Below the pieces are notes generated by a model, which did not search any database, was not told where the DNA came from, and saw nothing but the letters and a program-made list of their open reading frames with translations. From assembly GCF_900115225.1 (NCBI RefSeq), contig NZ_FOVR01000001.1:595727-659726 (forward strand): a stretch of 64,000 nucleotides of DNA. Reading direction: 5' to 3'. The DNA is from Cohaesibacter marisflavi. GTDB taxonomy: Bacteria; Pseudomonadota; Alphaproteobacteria; Rhizobiales; Cohaesibacteraceae. This document shows positions 43,498 to 52,236 of this stretch, piece after piece. The first letter of the stretch is position 1. Every line of letters starts with the position of its first letter. The position numbers were made by a program, and so were the translations under genes.

Positions 43498-44178
43498 ATG
43501 ACGTCACATCACTATGAGAAGGATCCGGCAGCAATCTATGCCAGCTCCTTCTCCATCATCAGGCAAGAAGCTGGCGACGCGCTGGCCACCTTGCCTCCAT
43601 CGCTTGAACCGGTTGCTGTTCGGCTGATGCATTCTGTCGGCATGACGGATCTCGTCGCTGACTTGCGCTTTTCGCCAAACGCGGCGGACACGGGCCTTGC
43701 GGCTCTCACGCGGGGCACGACCATTCTGGTGGATACGCAAATGGTTGCCGGAGGCATCTCTCCGCGCTTTTTCGCTCAAGGGGCTGCGCTGTCAAAGAAC
43801 CGCGTTCTGGTCACTTTGAACGATCCGCAAGTTTCAGACATTGCCAATGAAATGAAAACCACCAGAACAGCCGCAGCCATGGAGCTGTGGCGGCCTCATC
43901 TGGAAGGGTCAATCGTCGCTATCGGTAATGCTCCCACCGCGCTTTTCCGGCTTTTGGAAATGGTGCGGCAAGGGGCAGGGAAGCCAGCTCTGGTGCTCGG
44001 CTTTCCCGTTGGCTTTGTTGGTGCTGCGGAATCCAAACAGGCCTTGGTCGGTGAAGCCGCAGAGCTTGAGCTTGACTATATCGCAATGCTCGGCCGCCGG
44101 GGCGGAACGCCCATGGCGAGCGCGGCCGTCAATGCTTTGGCCATTGCTGCGCTTGGTCAGAGTGACAAACCGATGTAG
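43498..44178 (+). CDS. cobH: Precorrin-8X methylmutase (CobH/CbiC)
   Basis: This 226-residue enzyme moves the C-11 methyl group to C-12, giving (cobalt-)hydrogenobyrinate. The catalytic histidine is His45 in RLMHSVGMTD, and NAPTALFRLLE, GFPVGFVGAAESK and the C-terminal RRGGTPMASAAVNAL are conserved. It lies 62 bp after cbiX and 14 bp before cobL in a tight biosynthetic run. The family does not distinguish the cobalt-bound from the cobalt-free substrate. Confidence 0.94.
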   Translation: MTSHHYEKDPAAIYASSFSIIRQEAGDALATLPPSLEPVAVRLMHSVGMTDLVADLRFSPNAADTGLAALTRGTTILVDTQMVAGGISPRFFAQGAALSKNRVLVTLNDPQVSDIANEMKTTRTAAAMELWRPHLEGSIVAIGNAPTALFRLLEMVRQGAGKPALVLGFPVGFVGAAESKQALVGEAAELELDYIAMLGRRGGTPMASAAVNALAIAALGQSDKPM

Positions 44179-44192
44179 GAGCGAGCGGATTG

Positions 44193-45455
44193 ATGAACCA
44201 ACAGCAAAAAGCACCATGGCTGAGCGTAATCGGCATCGGCGAAGATGGGCTTGATGGCCTTGGTGATCTGGCATGGTCGCTTATCGCCGAAGCGAAAACC
44301 ATCTATGGCGGCGCACGGCATTTGGCCATGATACCCGATGATCTGGCCGACGGCGCTGACAAGAGAGGCTGGCCAACGCCATTCTCTGGCGCCTTTGAGG
44401 AATTGGAAAGCCTTAGAGGCACGTCCGTCGTCGTGCTGGCCAGCGGCGATCCGATGTATTTTGGCATTGGCGGAACGCTGTCACGTCATTTCCAGAGAAA
44501 TGATATGCGTGTACTGCCGTTCCCCGGATCTTTCAGCCTCGCTGCCAGTCGATTGGGTTGGCCGCTGGATAAAGCTGAAAAGCTGACCATTCACGGGCGC
44601 AGCATCGAAACACTCTTGCCACATTATTGTCCGGGGGCACGCCTGCTTGTTTTGTCACGAGATGGGGCGTCACCAAAGGAGGTTGCCAGCCAGCTTTGCG
44701 CGCGCGGTATCGAGGATGCCGAGTTGACCATTCTGGAGCATCTGGGCGGTGCAGCAGAACGCATGGTCTGTGCAACAGCCAGAGACTTGGCTGTTGGAGA
44801 AGAACACTTCGCCGATCTGAATGTGCTCGCTATCGCGCTACCGAAGCATTTGCAAAGCTGGTACCCCATCCAGGCCGGTTTGCCCGATGAGGCCTTCGAG
44901 CATGATGGCAAGATGACCAAGCGGGATATCCGCGCCAGTGCGCTTGCCAAGCTTATGCCCCATCCCGGCGCGCTGTTGTGGGATATAGGCACCGGCTGTG
45001 GCTCGGTTGCGATTGAATGGCTGCGTAGCCATCGCACATGCCGTGCCATCGGCATAGAGCCACAGGAAAAACGCCGGACCCTTGCTCGGCACAATGCCGA
45101 CAGCTTGGGCGTTCCAGGCTTCAAGCTCATTGCCGACACAGCCCCCGCAGGCCTTGAAGGACAGGACGCCCCCGATGCTGTTTTTATCGGCGGTGGCTTG
45201 TCTCAAGAGGTCGTTGCCTATTGCCTTGAAGCCTTGAAGCCCGGCGGACGCCTTGTGGCCCATGCGGTTACCCTCGGCTCAGAGCATCTGCTTCTTGAGA
45301 TGTTCGAAAAGCATGGCGGCGAGCTGACAAGACTTTCCATATCAAGGGCGACGCCTGTCGGCCCCTATTTCGGCTGGAAACCATCCATGCCAGTGACACA
45401 ATGGGCTTTCATCAAGCCCTTAGAGACCAAGACGAGAAACACAATCAATGACTAG
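44193..45455 (+). CDS. cobL: Precorrin-6Y C5,15-methyltransferase, decarboxylating (CobL; CbiE-CbiT fusion)
   Basis: This 420-residue bifunctional enzyme adds methyl groups at C-5 and C-15 and removes the ring C acetate carboxylate. The N-terminal CbiE domain (about residues 8-205) has SVIGIGEDG and SGDPMYFGIGG; the C-terminal CbiT domain (about 215-400) has the SAM motif DIGTGCGSVAIEW (about 264) and GIEPQEKRR. ATG at 44193 is chosen over the TTG directly before it. It overlaps cobI by 8 bp. Full fusion without internal stop. Confidence 0.94.
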   Translation: MNQQQKAPWLSVIGIGEDGLDGLGDLAWSLIAEAKTIYGGARHLAMIPDDLADGADKRGWPTPFSGAFEELESLRGTSVVVLASGDPMYFGIGGTLSRHFQRNDMRVLPFPGSFSLAASRLGWPLDKAEKLTIHGRSIETLLPHYCPGARLLVLSRDGASPKEVASQLCARGIEDAELTILEHLGGAAERMVCATARDLAVGEEHFADLNVLAIALPKHLQSWYPIQAGLPDEAFEHDGKMTKRDIRASALAKLMPHPGALLWDIGTGCGSVAIEWLRSHRTCRAIGIEPQEKRRTLARHNADSLGVPGFKLIADTAPAGLEGQDAPDAVFIGGGLSQEVVAYCLEALKPGGRLVAHAVTLGSEHLLLEMFEKHGGELTRLSISRATPVGPYFGWKPSMPVTQWAFIKPLETKTRNTIND

Positions 45456-46167
45456 CAAGAATAAAGGCACCCTTTACGGCGTGGGGGTTGGTCCGGGAGA
45501 TCCTGACCTGATCACTCTCAAGGCCGCCCGGCTTATCAGCAATGCCACCACGATTGCCTATCCGGCACCAGAAGGGGGCGACAGCTTTGCCCGCGATATC
45601 GCCAAGGCACATATCGCGGAAGGCACGAAAGAGATTTCCATAGCGGTGCCCATGCGGCCGGAGCGTAAAGCCGCTCAGGACGCCTATGACGTTGGGGCTG
45701 TCGAGGTTCGCGCTCAGCTGGAAGCGGGCAATGACGTGGTGTTCCTGTGCGAAGGCGATCCCTTCTTCTACGGCACCTTCATGTATCTTTACGACCGGTT
45801 GGCTGGTGATTTCGAAACCGACATCATTCCCGGCGTAACCTCCATTGTCGCTTGTGCCTGCCGGCTGAAGCAGCCGCTTGTCAGTCGCAATGATGTGCTG
45901 ACGGTGCTTGCTGGCCCGATGTCGGACGAAGAGCTGGAAGCCCGCCTGAAGCTTGGCGGTTCCTTTGCCATCATGAAGGTGGGGCGTCATTTGCCGCGCC
46001 TGCGCTCCCTGTTGGATAAACTCGATCTCATGAAGCGCGCCGGTTATGTCGAGCGGGCAACGCTGGCCAATGAGAAGGCCATCCCGCTTGCCGAGCTTGA
46101 GGACGCCACAGCGCCTTATTTCTCAATGATCCTTATTTATGACGGGGACGAAGCATGGAAAAACTAA
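45448..46167 (+). CDS. cobI: Precorrin-2 C20-methyltransferase (CobI/CbiL)
   Basis: This 239-residue SAM-dependent methyltransferase of the tetrapyrrole family methylates C-20 of (cobalt-)precorrin-2. The glycine-rich start YGVGVGPGDPDLITLKA, CEGDPFFYGTFMYLYDRL and IPGVTSIVACACRL are conserved. It overlaps cobL by 8 bp and the next fusion gene by 13 bp if that gene starts at 46155, or by one base (TAATG) if it starts at 46167. Confidence 0.94.
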   Translation: MTSKNKGTLYGVGVGPGDPDLITLKAARLISNATTIAYPAPEGGDSFARDIAKAHIAEGTKEISIAVPMRPERKAAQDAYDVGAVEVRAQLEAGNDVVFLCEGDPFFYGTFMYLYDRLAGDFETDIIPGVTSIVACACRLKQPLVSRNDVLTVLAGPMSDEELEARLKLGGSFAIMKVGRHLPRLRSLLDKLDLMKRAGYVERATLANEKAIPLAELEDATAPYFSMILIYDGDEAWKN

Positions 46168-48017
46168 TGCCTATTACCATTGTCTGCCCAAGTGCGGCAG
46201 CAGGTGAACTGGCCGTCTCCATCAAGACTGCACTCAAGAATGCCGGTCATCCGGTGGAGCTGCATGGCAAGGGCGAGATAGAAGGCTTCGATGTCTCCTT
46301 TGCTGATAGTCTGGCCCATCTCAAGGGGGTGTTTTCTCAAGGCCGGGCGATCGTTGCGCTTTATGCCAGCGGTATTGTCATTCGCGCCCTTGCGCCACTT
46401 CTCGATAGCAAGTTTGATGAGCCACCAGTGTTGGCCGTTGCTCGCGATGGCAAGTCGGTCGTGCCACTGCTGGGCGGACATCATGGCGCCAACGATCTGG
46501 CTCATCTGCTCGCCGAGGCGCTGAGCGCCCATGCTGCTGTCACCACTGCTGGTGATTGCCGTTACCGCTTGGCGCTCGACAATCCACCAAAGGGCTGGAA
46601 ACTGCAGCATGCCAAAAAGGCAGCCGCCGTTATGGCGCGGATCGTTGATGGCGAAGCTGTCTCTGTTTCATCCGATCTGGATTGGCTGGACAATAGCGAG
46701 ATTGCCCGTGCCGATAGCGCTGCCATCAGTCTTGATGCGAGCTTTGCCCCCGTGCCGGAAGCAAGCACGGAAACAAGCCTGACCTATAGCCCGCAAAAAC
46801 TCGTCGTTGGGGTGGGCTGCGAACGGGGCATAGCTGCCGCTGATTTGATCACCCATATTGAAAGTGTGCTGGCAAGCAACAGCCTTGCGCCAGAAGCGAT
46901 AGGCCTGCTGGCATCCATCGATGTCAAAATGGATGAAGATGCAATCCATCAGGCTGCTGCACACTTTTCTGTGCCGGCCCGTTTCTTCGCGGTAGAAGAG
47001 CTGGAAGCCGAGAAAGAGCGTTTGAAAAATCCTTCCGATGTGGTTTTTGCCGAGGTTGGGTGTCATGGCGTTGCAGAAGGAGCAGCCCTTGCCGCCGCAG
47101 GGTCTGAAGGCTCGCTTCTGGTTGCCAAAGTGAAATCGGATAAAGCCACCTGCGCCATCGGACTTGCCGCCGAGCCTTTCAAAGCTGAGATGCCCGGTAA
47201 GAAGCGCGGCTCACTGGCCGTGATCGGCATTGGTCCGGGTACGCCCTATTGGCGTACACCCGAGGCGACCAGCCTCATTGCCAGTGCTGAAAAACTCGTC
47301 GGCTATAAATTCTATCTCGATCTGCTCGGCCCGATGGCCGATGACGAACGCAGATGTGACTTCCCCATGGGGAGCGAGAAAGACCGCTGCCGCTATGCGC
47401 TGGAAGAAGCAGGCAAGGGCCATGATGTAGCTCTAATTTGTTCTGGTGATGGTGGTATCTACGCTATGGGCGCTCTGGTTATGGAGCTGCTGGACCGTGA
47501 TGCCGACAATGGCGGCGTGTCGGATGCCGCCAAGCGGGTGGCGCTCACACATGTGTCGGGTATTTCTGCGTTGCAGGCTGCCTCGGCACGCTTTGGTGCG
47601 TTGCTTGGCCATGACTTCTGCACCATCTCGCTTTCAGACTTGCTGACGCCTTGGGAGACCATTGAGCAGCGCGTCAAAGCAGCTGCAGAAGGAGACTTCG
47701 TGGTTGCCTTCTACAATCCCGTTTCCAAAAAGCGCAGAACCCAGTTGTTGCGTGCCAAGGAAATGCTGCTCACCAAACGCCCGGAAGAAACGCCGGTTCT
47801 GCTCGCGTCCAATCTGGGCCGACCGGATGAAGAGCTAAAGATGCGCACCCTTGCGACGCTGGACATCGAAGAAGTCGATATGTTGACGGTCGTGCTTGTG
47901 GGCTCGTCTCAATCGCGCCAGTGGCGCTCTGGTGATCGCTCCGTAGGGGATAATGGCTGGATGGCTTACACCCCGCGCGGATATGCAAAAAGAATTGATG
48001 GAGAGAACAGGGAATGA
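46155..48017 (+). CDS. cobJ: Fused CbiG-CobJ: cobalt-precorrin-5A hydrolase and precorrin-3B C17-methyltransferase
   Basis: This 620-residue protein joins two pathway steps. Residues 1 to about 345 are CbiG: N-terminal VALYASGIVIRALAPLL and LLGGHHGANDLA, then the C-terminal CbiG domain from VVGVGCERGIAAADL. Residues about 350-620 are CobJ/CbiH, with VIGIGPGTPYWRTPEA, ICSGDGGIYAMG and VAFYNPVSKKRR. CbiG opens the delta-lactone and releases acetaldehyde in the cobalt-bound route, so its presence marks that route; no cobG is seen. Start 46155 is taken, with 46167 (TAATG coupling to cobI) as the alternative. The end overlaps cobM by 4 bp. Confidence 0.93.
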   Translation: MEKLMPITIVCPSAAAGELAVSIKTALKNAGHPVELHGKGEIEGFDVSFADSLAHLKGVFSQGRAIVALYASGIVIRALAPLLDSKFDEPPVLAVARDGKSVVPLLGGHHGANDLAHLLAEALSAHAAVTTAGDCRYRLALDNPPKGWKLQHAKKAAAVMARIVDGEAVSVSSDLDWLDNSEIARADSAAISLDASFAPVPEASTETSLTYSPQKLVVGVGCERGIAAADLITHIESVLASNSLAPEAIGLLASIDVKMDEDAIHQAAAHFSVPARFFAVEELEAEKERLKNPSDVVFAEVGCHGVAEGAALAAAGSEGSLLVAKVKSDKATCAIGLAAEPFKAEMPGKKRGSLAVIGIGPGTPYWRTPEATSLIASAEKLVGYKFYLDLLGPMADDERRCDFPMGSEKDRCRYALEEAGKGHDVALICSGDGGIYAMGALVMELLDRDADNGGVSDAAKRVALTHVSGISALQAASARFGALLGHDFCTISLSDLLTPWETIEQRVKAAAEGDFVVAFYNPVSKKRRTQLLRAKEMLLTKRPEETPVLLASNLGRPDEELKMRTLATLDIEEVDMLTVVLVGSSQSRQWRSGDRSVGDNGWMAYTPRGYAKRIDGENRE

Positions 48018-48790
48018 CTGTCTATTTTATCGGAGCTGGCCCCGGTGCGCCGGACCTTATCACCGTGCGTGGGCTAAAGCTTATCCAACGCTGCCCTGTC
48101 TGCCTCTTTGCTGGCTCTCTGGTGCCGGAAGCCACTGTGGCCGAGGCGCCTGAAGGGGCTCTCGTCAAAGACACAGCAGCCATGAATCTCGATGAAATCA
48201 TCGAGGATATTAAACAGGCCCATGCCGAGGGCAAGGATGTGGCGCGCGTCCATTCGGGTGACCCCTCCATCTATGGGGCGATTGCCGAACAGATGCGGCG
48301 CCTTAATGCGCTGGAAATCCCTTATGAAGTGGTGCCCGGCGTTCCTGCCTTTGCTGCCGCTGCCGCAGCTCTGGGGACGGAACTGACCATTCCTGGTATT
48401 GCCCAGAGCATTATCCTGACGCGGACGTCGATGAAATCCTCCTCCATGCCGGAGCGGGAAAGCCTCGCGATACTCGGTCAATCCGGTGCAACCATGGCCA
48501 TTCATCTGTCGGTGCGCAATTCTGCCCATATCGAGCGGGAGCTAACGCCGCATTATGGCGAAGATTGCCCCGCAGTGATCGCCTATCGCGTAGGGTGGCC
48601 AGACCAGACTTTCATCCATGCGACGCTTGGAACCTTGCGCCAGAAAATTCGCGAGTCCAAACTCACCCGCACGGCGCTCATTCTTGTCGGTCCTGCTTTG
48701 GGCGCGCAGAATTTCGAAGAGTCCAAGCTGTATGACGCTGAGTTTGAGCATATCCTGCGCCTGCCGAAAAAGGCCAGCAAGAAAGGCTAA
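48014..48790 (+). CDS. cobM: Precorrin-4 C11-methyltransferase (CobM/CbiF)
   Basis: This 258-residue SAM-dependent methyltransferase adds the C-11 methyl group. Motifs are FIGAGPGAPDLITVRG at the N-terminus, RVHSGDPSIYGAIAEQM and VVPGVPAFAAAAAALG, and the family-specific ELTIPGIAQSIILTR. It overlaps the CbiG-CobJ gene by ATGA and closes the plus-strand run that starts at cbiX. Confidence 0.95.
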   Translation: MTVYFIGAGPGAPDLITVRGLKLIQRCPVCLFAGSLVPEATVAEAPEGALVKDTAAMNLDEIIEDIKQAHAEGKDVARVHSGDPSIYGAIAEQMRRLNALEIPYEVVPGVPAFAAAAAALGTELTIPGIAQSIILTRTSMKSSSMPERESLAILGQSGATMAIHLSVRNSAHIERELTPHYGEDCPAVIAYRVGWPDQTFIHATLGTLRQKIRESKLTRTALILVGPALGAQNFEESKLYDAEFEHILRLPKKASKKG

Positions 48791-48796
48791 GCGAAT

Positions 48797-48822
48797 GGGT
48801 GAGGGGCTAAAGCGCCTTACCC
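48797..48822. terminator. Hairpin between convergent cobM and cobB
   Basis: GGGTGAGGGGC (48797-48807) pairs with GCGCCTTACCC (48812-48822) around TAAA, with one G-U pair and one mismatch; TTCAAACCTGATTTTT follows. It lies in the 33-bp gap between two convergent genes and could stop both transcripts. Confidence 0.55.
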
Positions 48823-48823
48823 T

Positions 48824-50167
48824 TCAAACCTGATTTTTCAATGGGGCGATGATATGGGCAAAGGAGCCATGTACGGATCCAACCCGTTGCCCCATTGAAG
48901 CAAGAGCCCTGTCGGCTGCCGTCCGTGCTTCAAAGAGCGGGTCTGCTTCACCCATCAGGGTAATGGTCGCATAATGGAACTCATGGGCAGCCAGTTGGGA
49001 AGCCCAAGGCAGAGCGGATTGATGCGACAGCTGGCGATAACCAAGCGATAGTTTTGTCTCGGCGAAACTGGTGGTGATGGGCAACAGATCCAGCATGGGG
49101 GTTTCAACCCCATCAGCCGATATAATAGACCGCCCCAGCGTCATATAGCCCCCGCATTCTCCAAAGATCAGAACATTGCGCTCAGCCGCAGAGCGCATAG
49201 CCTGCCTGAAGGTTGCGGCACAAGCCAGCCTGTCCAGATGAAGCTCCGGATATCCGCCTGGAAGATAGATGGCATCCGCATCTTGGTAGGGGGGCTCATC
49301 GGCAAGGGGGGAGAAGAAGGATAGGTCGGCCCCCTGATCAGACCAGTCTTGCAAGAGATGCGGATAGATAAAACTGAAAGCCTCATCCCGCGCGATGGCT
49401 ATATGCTGTCCTAAAGGGGGGAGAGACTGAAGGGGAGCGGCAATGCCCGAAGGCACAGGAGTCTTTCCCTTATGTTTATTGGCAATCTCCAGGATAAGAT
49501 CAAGATCAACGTCCTCTGACATATGGTCAGCAATCCGGTCGATCATCTCGTCAAGACCGTCATGTTCACCCGCTTGCACAAGACCCAGATGGCGGGAGGG
49601 CAATTGCAACTGATCCGAGCCGCGCACTGCACCAACGATTGGCAGATCAAGTGGCTCAAATGCCTCACGCAATAGATGTTCATGAGCTTTGGAGCCGACG
49701 CGATTGAGCAGGATACCGCCAATCGTTAGCGCAGGGTCAAACTCACACAGACCTTTGGCAATCGCGGCCGCTGTCTGTGCCTGACCCTTGACGTCCAGAA
49801 CGAGAATGACCGGTAGTCCGAGAGCATGCGCCAACGCTGCTGTGGAGCCTTGCCCTTTGGCCGCGCCATCAAACAATCCCATTACGCCTTCTACAAAGAG
49901 TAGATCGCCAAGACTGCTCTGCCGCAGGGCTCGCGCTTGCAGATCCTCGCGGGTCATGGCCCAAGGGTCCAGATTGATGGATGACTGCCCGGATGCCACA
50001 GCATGAAAAGCCGGATCGATATAGTCCGGCCCGCACTTGGCGGGAGTGACGTGGAGGCCTCTACGGCTCAGGAGACGTTGTAAGCCAAGCGATAGCGTGG
50101 TCTTGCCTGCGTTCGAGCTACTTGCTGCGAGAATAAGCCCCGTGGGCAGAAGTGGCATGGTGCTCAT
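48824..50167 (-). CDS. cobB: Cobyrinic acid a,c-diamide synthase (CobB/CbiA)
   Basis: This 447-residue amidotransferase uses glutamine and ATP to amidate the a and c side chains. The N-terminal dethiobiotin-synthetase-like ATPase has the P-loop AASSSNAGKTT, and GPDYIDPAFH and LFDGAAKGQGSTAALA are family marks. The C-terminal type I glutaminase has the nucleophile Cys near residue 337 (FGECGGYM) and a late His (AAHEFHY). ATG 50167 is used; 50158 is a second possible start. It follows cobA by 12 bp on the minus strand. Confidence 0.94.
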   Translation of the reverse strand: MSTMPLLPTGLILAASSSNAGKTTLSLGLQRLLSRRGLHVTPAKCGPDYIDPAFHAVASGQSSINLDPWAMTREDLQARALRQSSLGDLLFVEGVMGLFDGAAKGQGSTAALAHALGLPVILVLDVKGQAQTAAAIAKGLCEFDPALTIGGILLNRVGSKAHEHLLREAFEPLDLPIVGAVRGSDQLQLPSRHLGLVQAGEHDGLDEMIDRIADHMSEDVDLDLILEIANKHKGKTPVPSGIAAPLQSLPPLGQHIAIARDEAFSFIYPHLLQDWSDQGADLSFFSPLADEPPYQDADAIYLPGGYPELHLDRLACAATFRQAMRSAAERNVLIFGECGGYMTLGRSIISADGVETPMLDLLPITTSFAETKLSLGYRQLSHQSALPWASQLAAHEFHYATITLMGEADPLFEARTAADRALASMGQRVGSVHGSFAHIIAPLKNQV

Positions 50168-50179
50168 GAAGGGGACCAA

Positions 50180-51037
50180 TCAGGACTTGATGCCAAGGGG
50201 ATCGGAGACAAGTATCTTGCCACCATTGGCAAAGCCGAGCCAATCCAACCCGTCACGCAGTTTGACCACATTGCCGATCACAACGATGGCCGGTGGCTCC
50301 ATGTTGGAATTATGGGCGTCATCTGCGATATGGGCAAGGGTAGAGGTCAACACTTCCTGCCGTGGGGTTGAGGCATTGCAGATAACCGCAGCCCCTTCTT
50401 CAGGGTCGCGTCCCGCATCCATCAGTTTTTTCGTAATGCCATGCAGATGCTTCATGGCCATATACATGACAATCACCTGAGAGCCCTTTGCTATGCCATC
50501 CCAATCAAGGGCTGTGGGCATCTCTCCGGTGTGGTCATGACCGGTAAGGAAGGTCACTGACTGATTGATATCTCGATGGGTGGCCGGAATGCCCGCATAA
50601 CAGAGACCGCCGATCCCCGCTGTAATCCCCGGAACCACACGGAAAGGAACCCCTGCCTCTACAAGCTGCAAGGCTTCTTCGCCGCCGCGCCCGAAAATAA
50701 AGGGATCGCCACCCTTGAAACGCAACACGCGCTTGCCTTCCTTGGCCAGTTCAATAAGGCGCAGATTGATATCTTTCTGCTTGGAAGAGGGACGCCCACC
50801 ACGTTTGCCTGCATATTCCACGATAATATCTGGCCGTGCAAAGGAGAGAAGGGCCTTGTCTACCAGTGCGTCATAGACAATCGCGTCGGCCTGACGCAAT
50901 GCATTGACCGCATGAAGGGTCAGGAGACCTCGATCTCCAGGGCCACCGCCAACGAGCCAAACCCATCCAGGCTCGAACTCGGGGAGTCCATCAAACAGTA
51001 TTTGGCTATAGGAATCTTGGACGGGGGAATTCGACAT
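50180..51037 (-). CDS. cobA: Uroporphyrinogen-III C-methyltransferase (CobA/SUMT)
   Basis: This 285-residue enzyme makes precorrin-2 from uroporphyrinogen III with two SAM. Motifs are VWLVGGGPGDRGLLTLHA, VYDALVD, GKRGGRPS, RFKGGDPFIFGRGGEE and VVPGITAGIG. The family also serves sirohaem synthesis, but the position beside cobB and cbiD points to cobalamin. No siroheme-synthase N-terminal dehydrogenase domain is attached, so precorrin-2 oxidation for CbiX must come from another gene. It is transcribed away from cbiD. Confidence 0.95.
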   Translation of the reverse strand: MSNSPVQDSYSQILFDGLPEFEPGWVWLVGGGPGDRGLLTLHAVNALRQADAIVYDALVDKALLSFARPDIIVEYAGKRGGRPSSKQKDINLRLIELAKEGKRVLRFKGGDPFIFGRGGEEALQLVEAGVPFRVVPGITAGIGGLCYAGIPATHRDINQSVTFLTGHDHTGEMPTALDWDGIAKGSQVIVMYMAMKHLHGITKKLMDAGRDPEEGAAVICNASTPRQEVLTSTLAHIADDAHNSNMEPPAIVVIGNVVKLRDGLDWLGFANGGKILVSDPLGIKS

Positions 51038-51102
51038 GTATTTCTTAACTCTGGCTCTTTTAGATGTGGCGTCCCGATTGGCTCCACTATATACCTAAGT
51101 AC
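51038..51102. promoter_or_regulatory. Short divergent promoter gap between cobA and cbiD
   Basis: About 65 AT-rich bp separate the divergent cobA and cbiD starts and must hold both promoters or their ends. No cobalamin riboswitch boxes are present here. I could not place individual promoter elements with confidence. Confidence 0.35.
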
Positions 51103-52236
51103 ATGACGGATGACACGGAAAAAGCACAGAAAGAGCAAATTTTAAGGCGCGGTTGGACAACTGGCGCCTGCGCAACTGCTGCAACCAAAGCGGCCCTTTC
51201 AGCGCTGGTTTCCTCGCGCTTTCCCGACCCCGTATCGATCACGCTTCCCAAGGGGCAAACACCTTCATTCGCGCTCGATTGTGAACGGTTGGAAGGAGAT
51301 TTCGCCGAAGTGGGAATCATCAAGGATGCGGGGGACGATCCGGATGTGACCCATGGAGCGCTCATTCTTTCAACTGTACGATTTGGTCCTGCCGGTTCGG
51401 GCGTACGCTTCTTTGCTGGCAAAGGCGTGGGTATGGTCACGCGCCCGGGCCTGCCGATCCCTGTGGGGGAACCGGCCATCAACCCCGTGCCGCGCCAATT
51501 GATGCGAGATGTGGTGCAGGAGCTTGCAAAAGAGCATGGCTTTGCTTCGGATGTAGATATCACCATTTCCGTGCGCAATGGCGAGAAGCTCGCTAAACAT
51601 ACATGGAACCCGCGGCTTGGTATCGTCGGTGGCATTTCCATTCTGGGAACCACCGGTATTGTCGTTCCCTTTTCCTGTTCCGCATGGATACATTCCATTC
51701 ACCGTGGCATTGATGTTGCTCGGGCTGAAGGGCAGGGGCATGTGGCGGGTTGTACGGGTTCCACATCAGAAAAAACCGTGCGCACCCTTTATGAACTTCC
51801 CGAATTCGCCATGCTTGATATGGGGGATTTCGTCGGTGGCATGCTCAAATATCTAAGGCGCAATCCCGTAGCGCGCGTTACGATAGGGGGCGGTTTTGCC
51901 AAGCTCACCAAGCTGGCACAGGGGCATATGGATTTGCACTCAGGGCGCAGTCAGGTAGACTTCGACTGGATGGCGGCTGAGGTGGCGTCCCTTGGTGCTT
52001 TTCCTGAGCTTGTCGAGGAGGTTCGGCAGGCCAATACGGCGCTGGCTGTGTTGCAGCTTTGCGAGGCTGCCGGTGTCGCCATTGTGCCGCACGTGGCAAA
52101 TTTGGCGCAACGCGCCGCATTCAAAATTCTGGGGCCGAGTGAAATCGCTCTCGATATTGTCGTAATTGCGAGGGATGGTACACTTTTGACGCAGTCCGAG
52201 ATTCTCACCTACGACCAGCTGGAGCACGCTCCATGA
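51103..52236 (+). CDS. cbiD: Cobalt-precorrin-5B C1-methyltransferase (CbiD)
   Basis: This 377-residue enzyme methylates C-1 in the anaerobic-type route, where CobF acts in the aerobic one. The N-terminal LRRGWTTGACATAATKAA motif, GVGMVTRPGLP, and GGGFAKLTKLAQGHMDLHS in the last third are diagnostic. ATG 51103 is chosen because homology starts soon after it; an in-frame ATG at 51064 would add 13 residues. Length fits the family (about 360-390). It overlaps cobK by 4 bp. Confidence 0.93.
   Translation: MTDDTEKAQKEQILRRGWTTGACATAATKAALSALVSSRFPDPVSITLPKGQTPSFALDCERLEGDFAEVGIIKDAGDDPDVTHGALILSTVRFGPAGSGVRFFAGKGVGMVTRPGLPIPVGEPAINPVPRQLMRDVVQELAKEHGFASDVDITISVRNGEKLAKHTWNPRLGIVGGISILGTTGIVVPFSCSAWIHSIHRGIDVARAEGQGHVAGCTGSTSEKTVRTLYELPEFAMLDMGDFVGGMLKYLRRNPVARVTIGGGFAKLTKLAQGHMDLHSGRSQVDFDWMAAEVASLGAFPELVEEVRQANTALAVLQLCEAAGVAIVPHVANLAQRAAFKILGPSEIALDIVVIARDGTLLTQSEILTYDQLEHAP

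Noticed and set aside
51038-51102. A third cobalamin riboswitch upstream of cbiD
   Set aside because: The gap is only about 65 bp and contains none of the conserved aptamer boxes.
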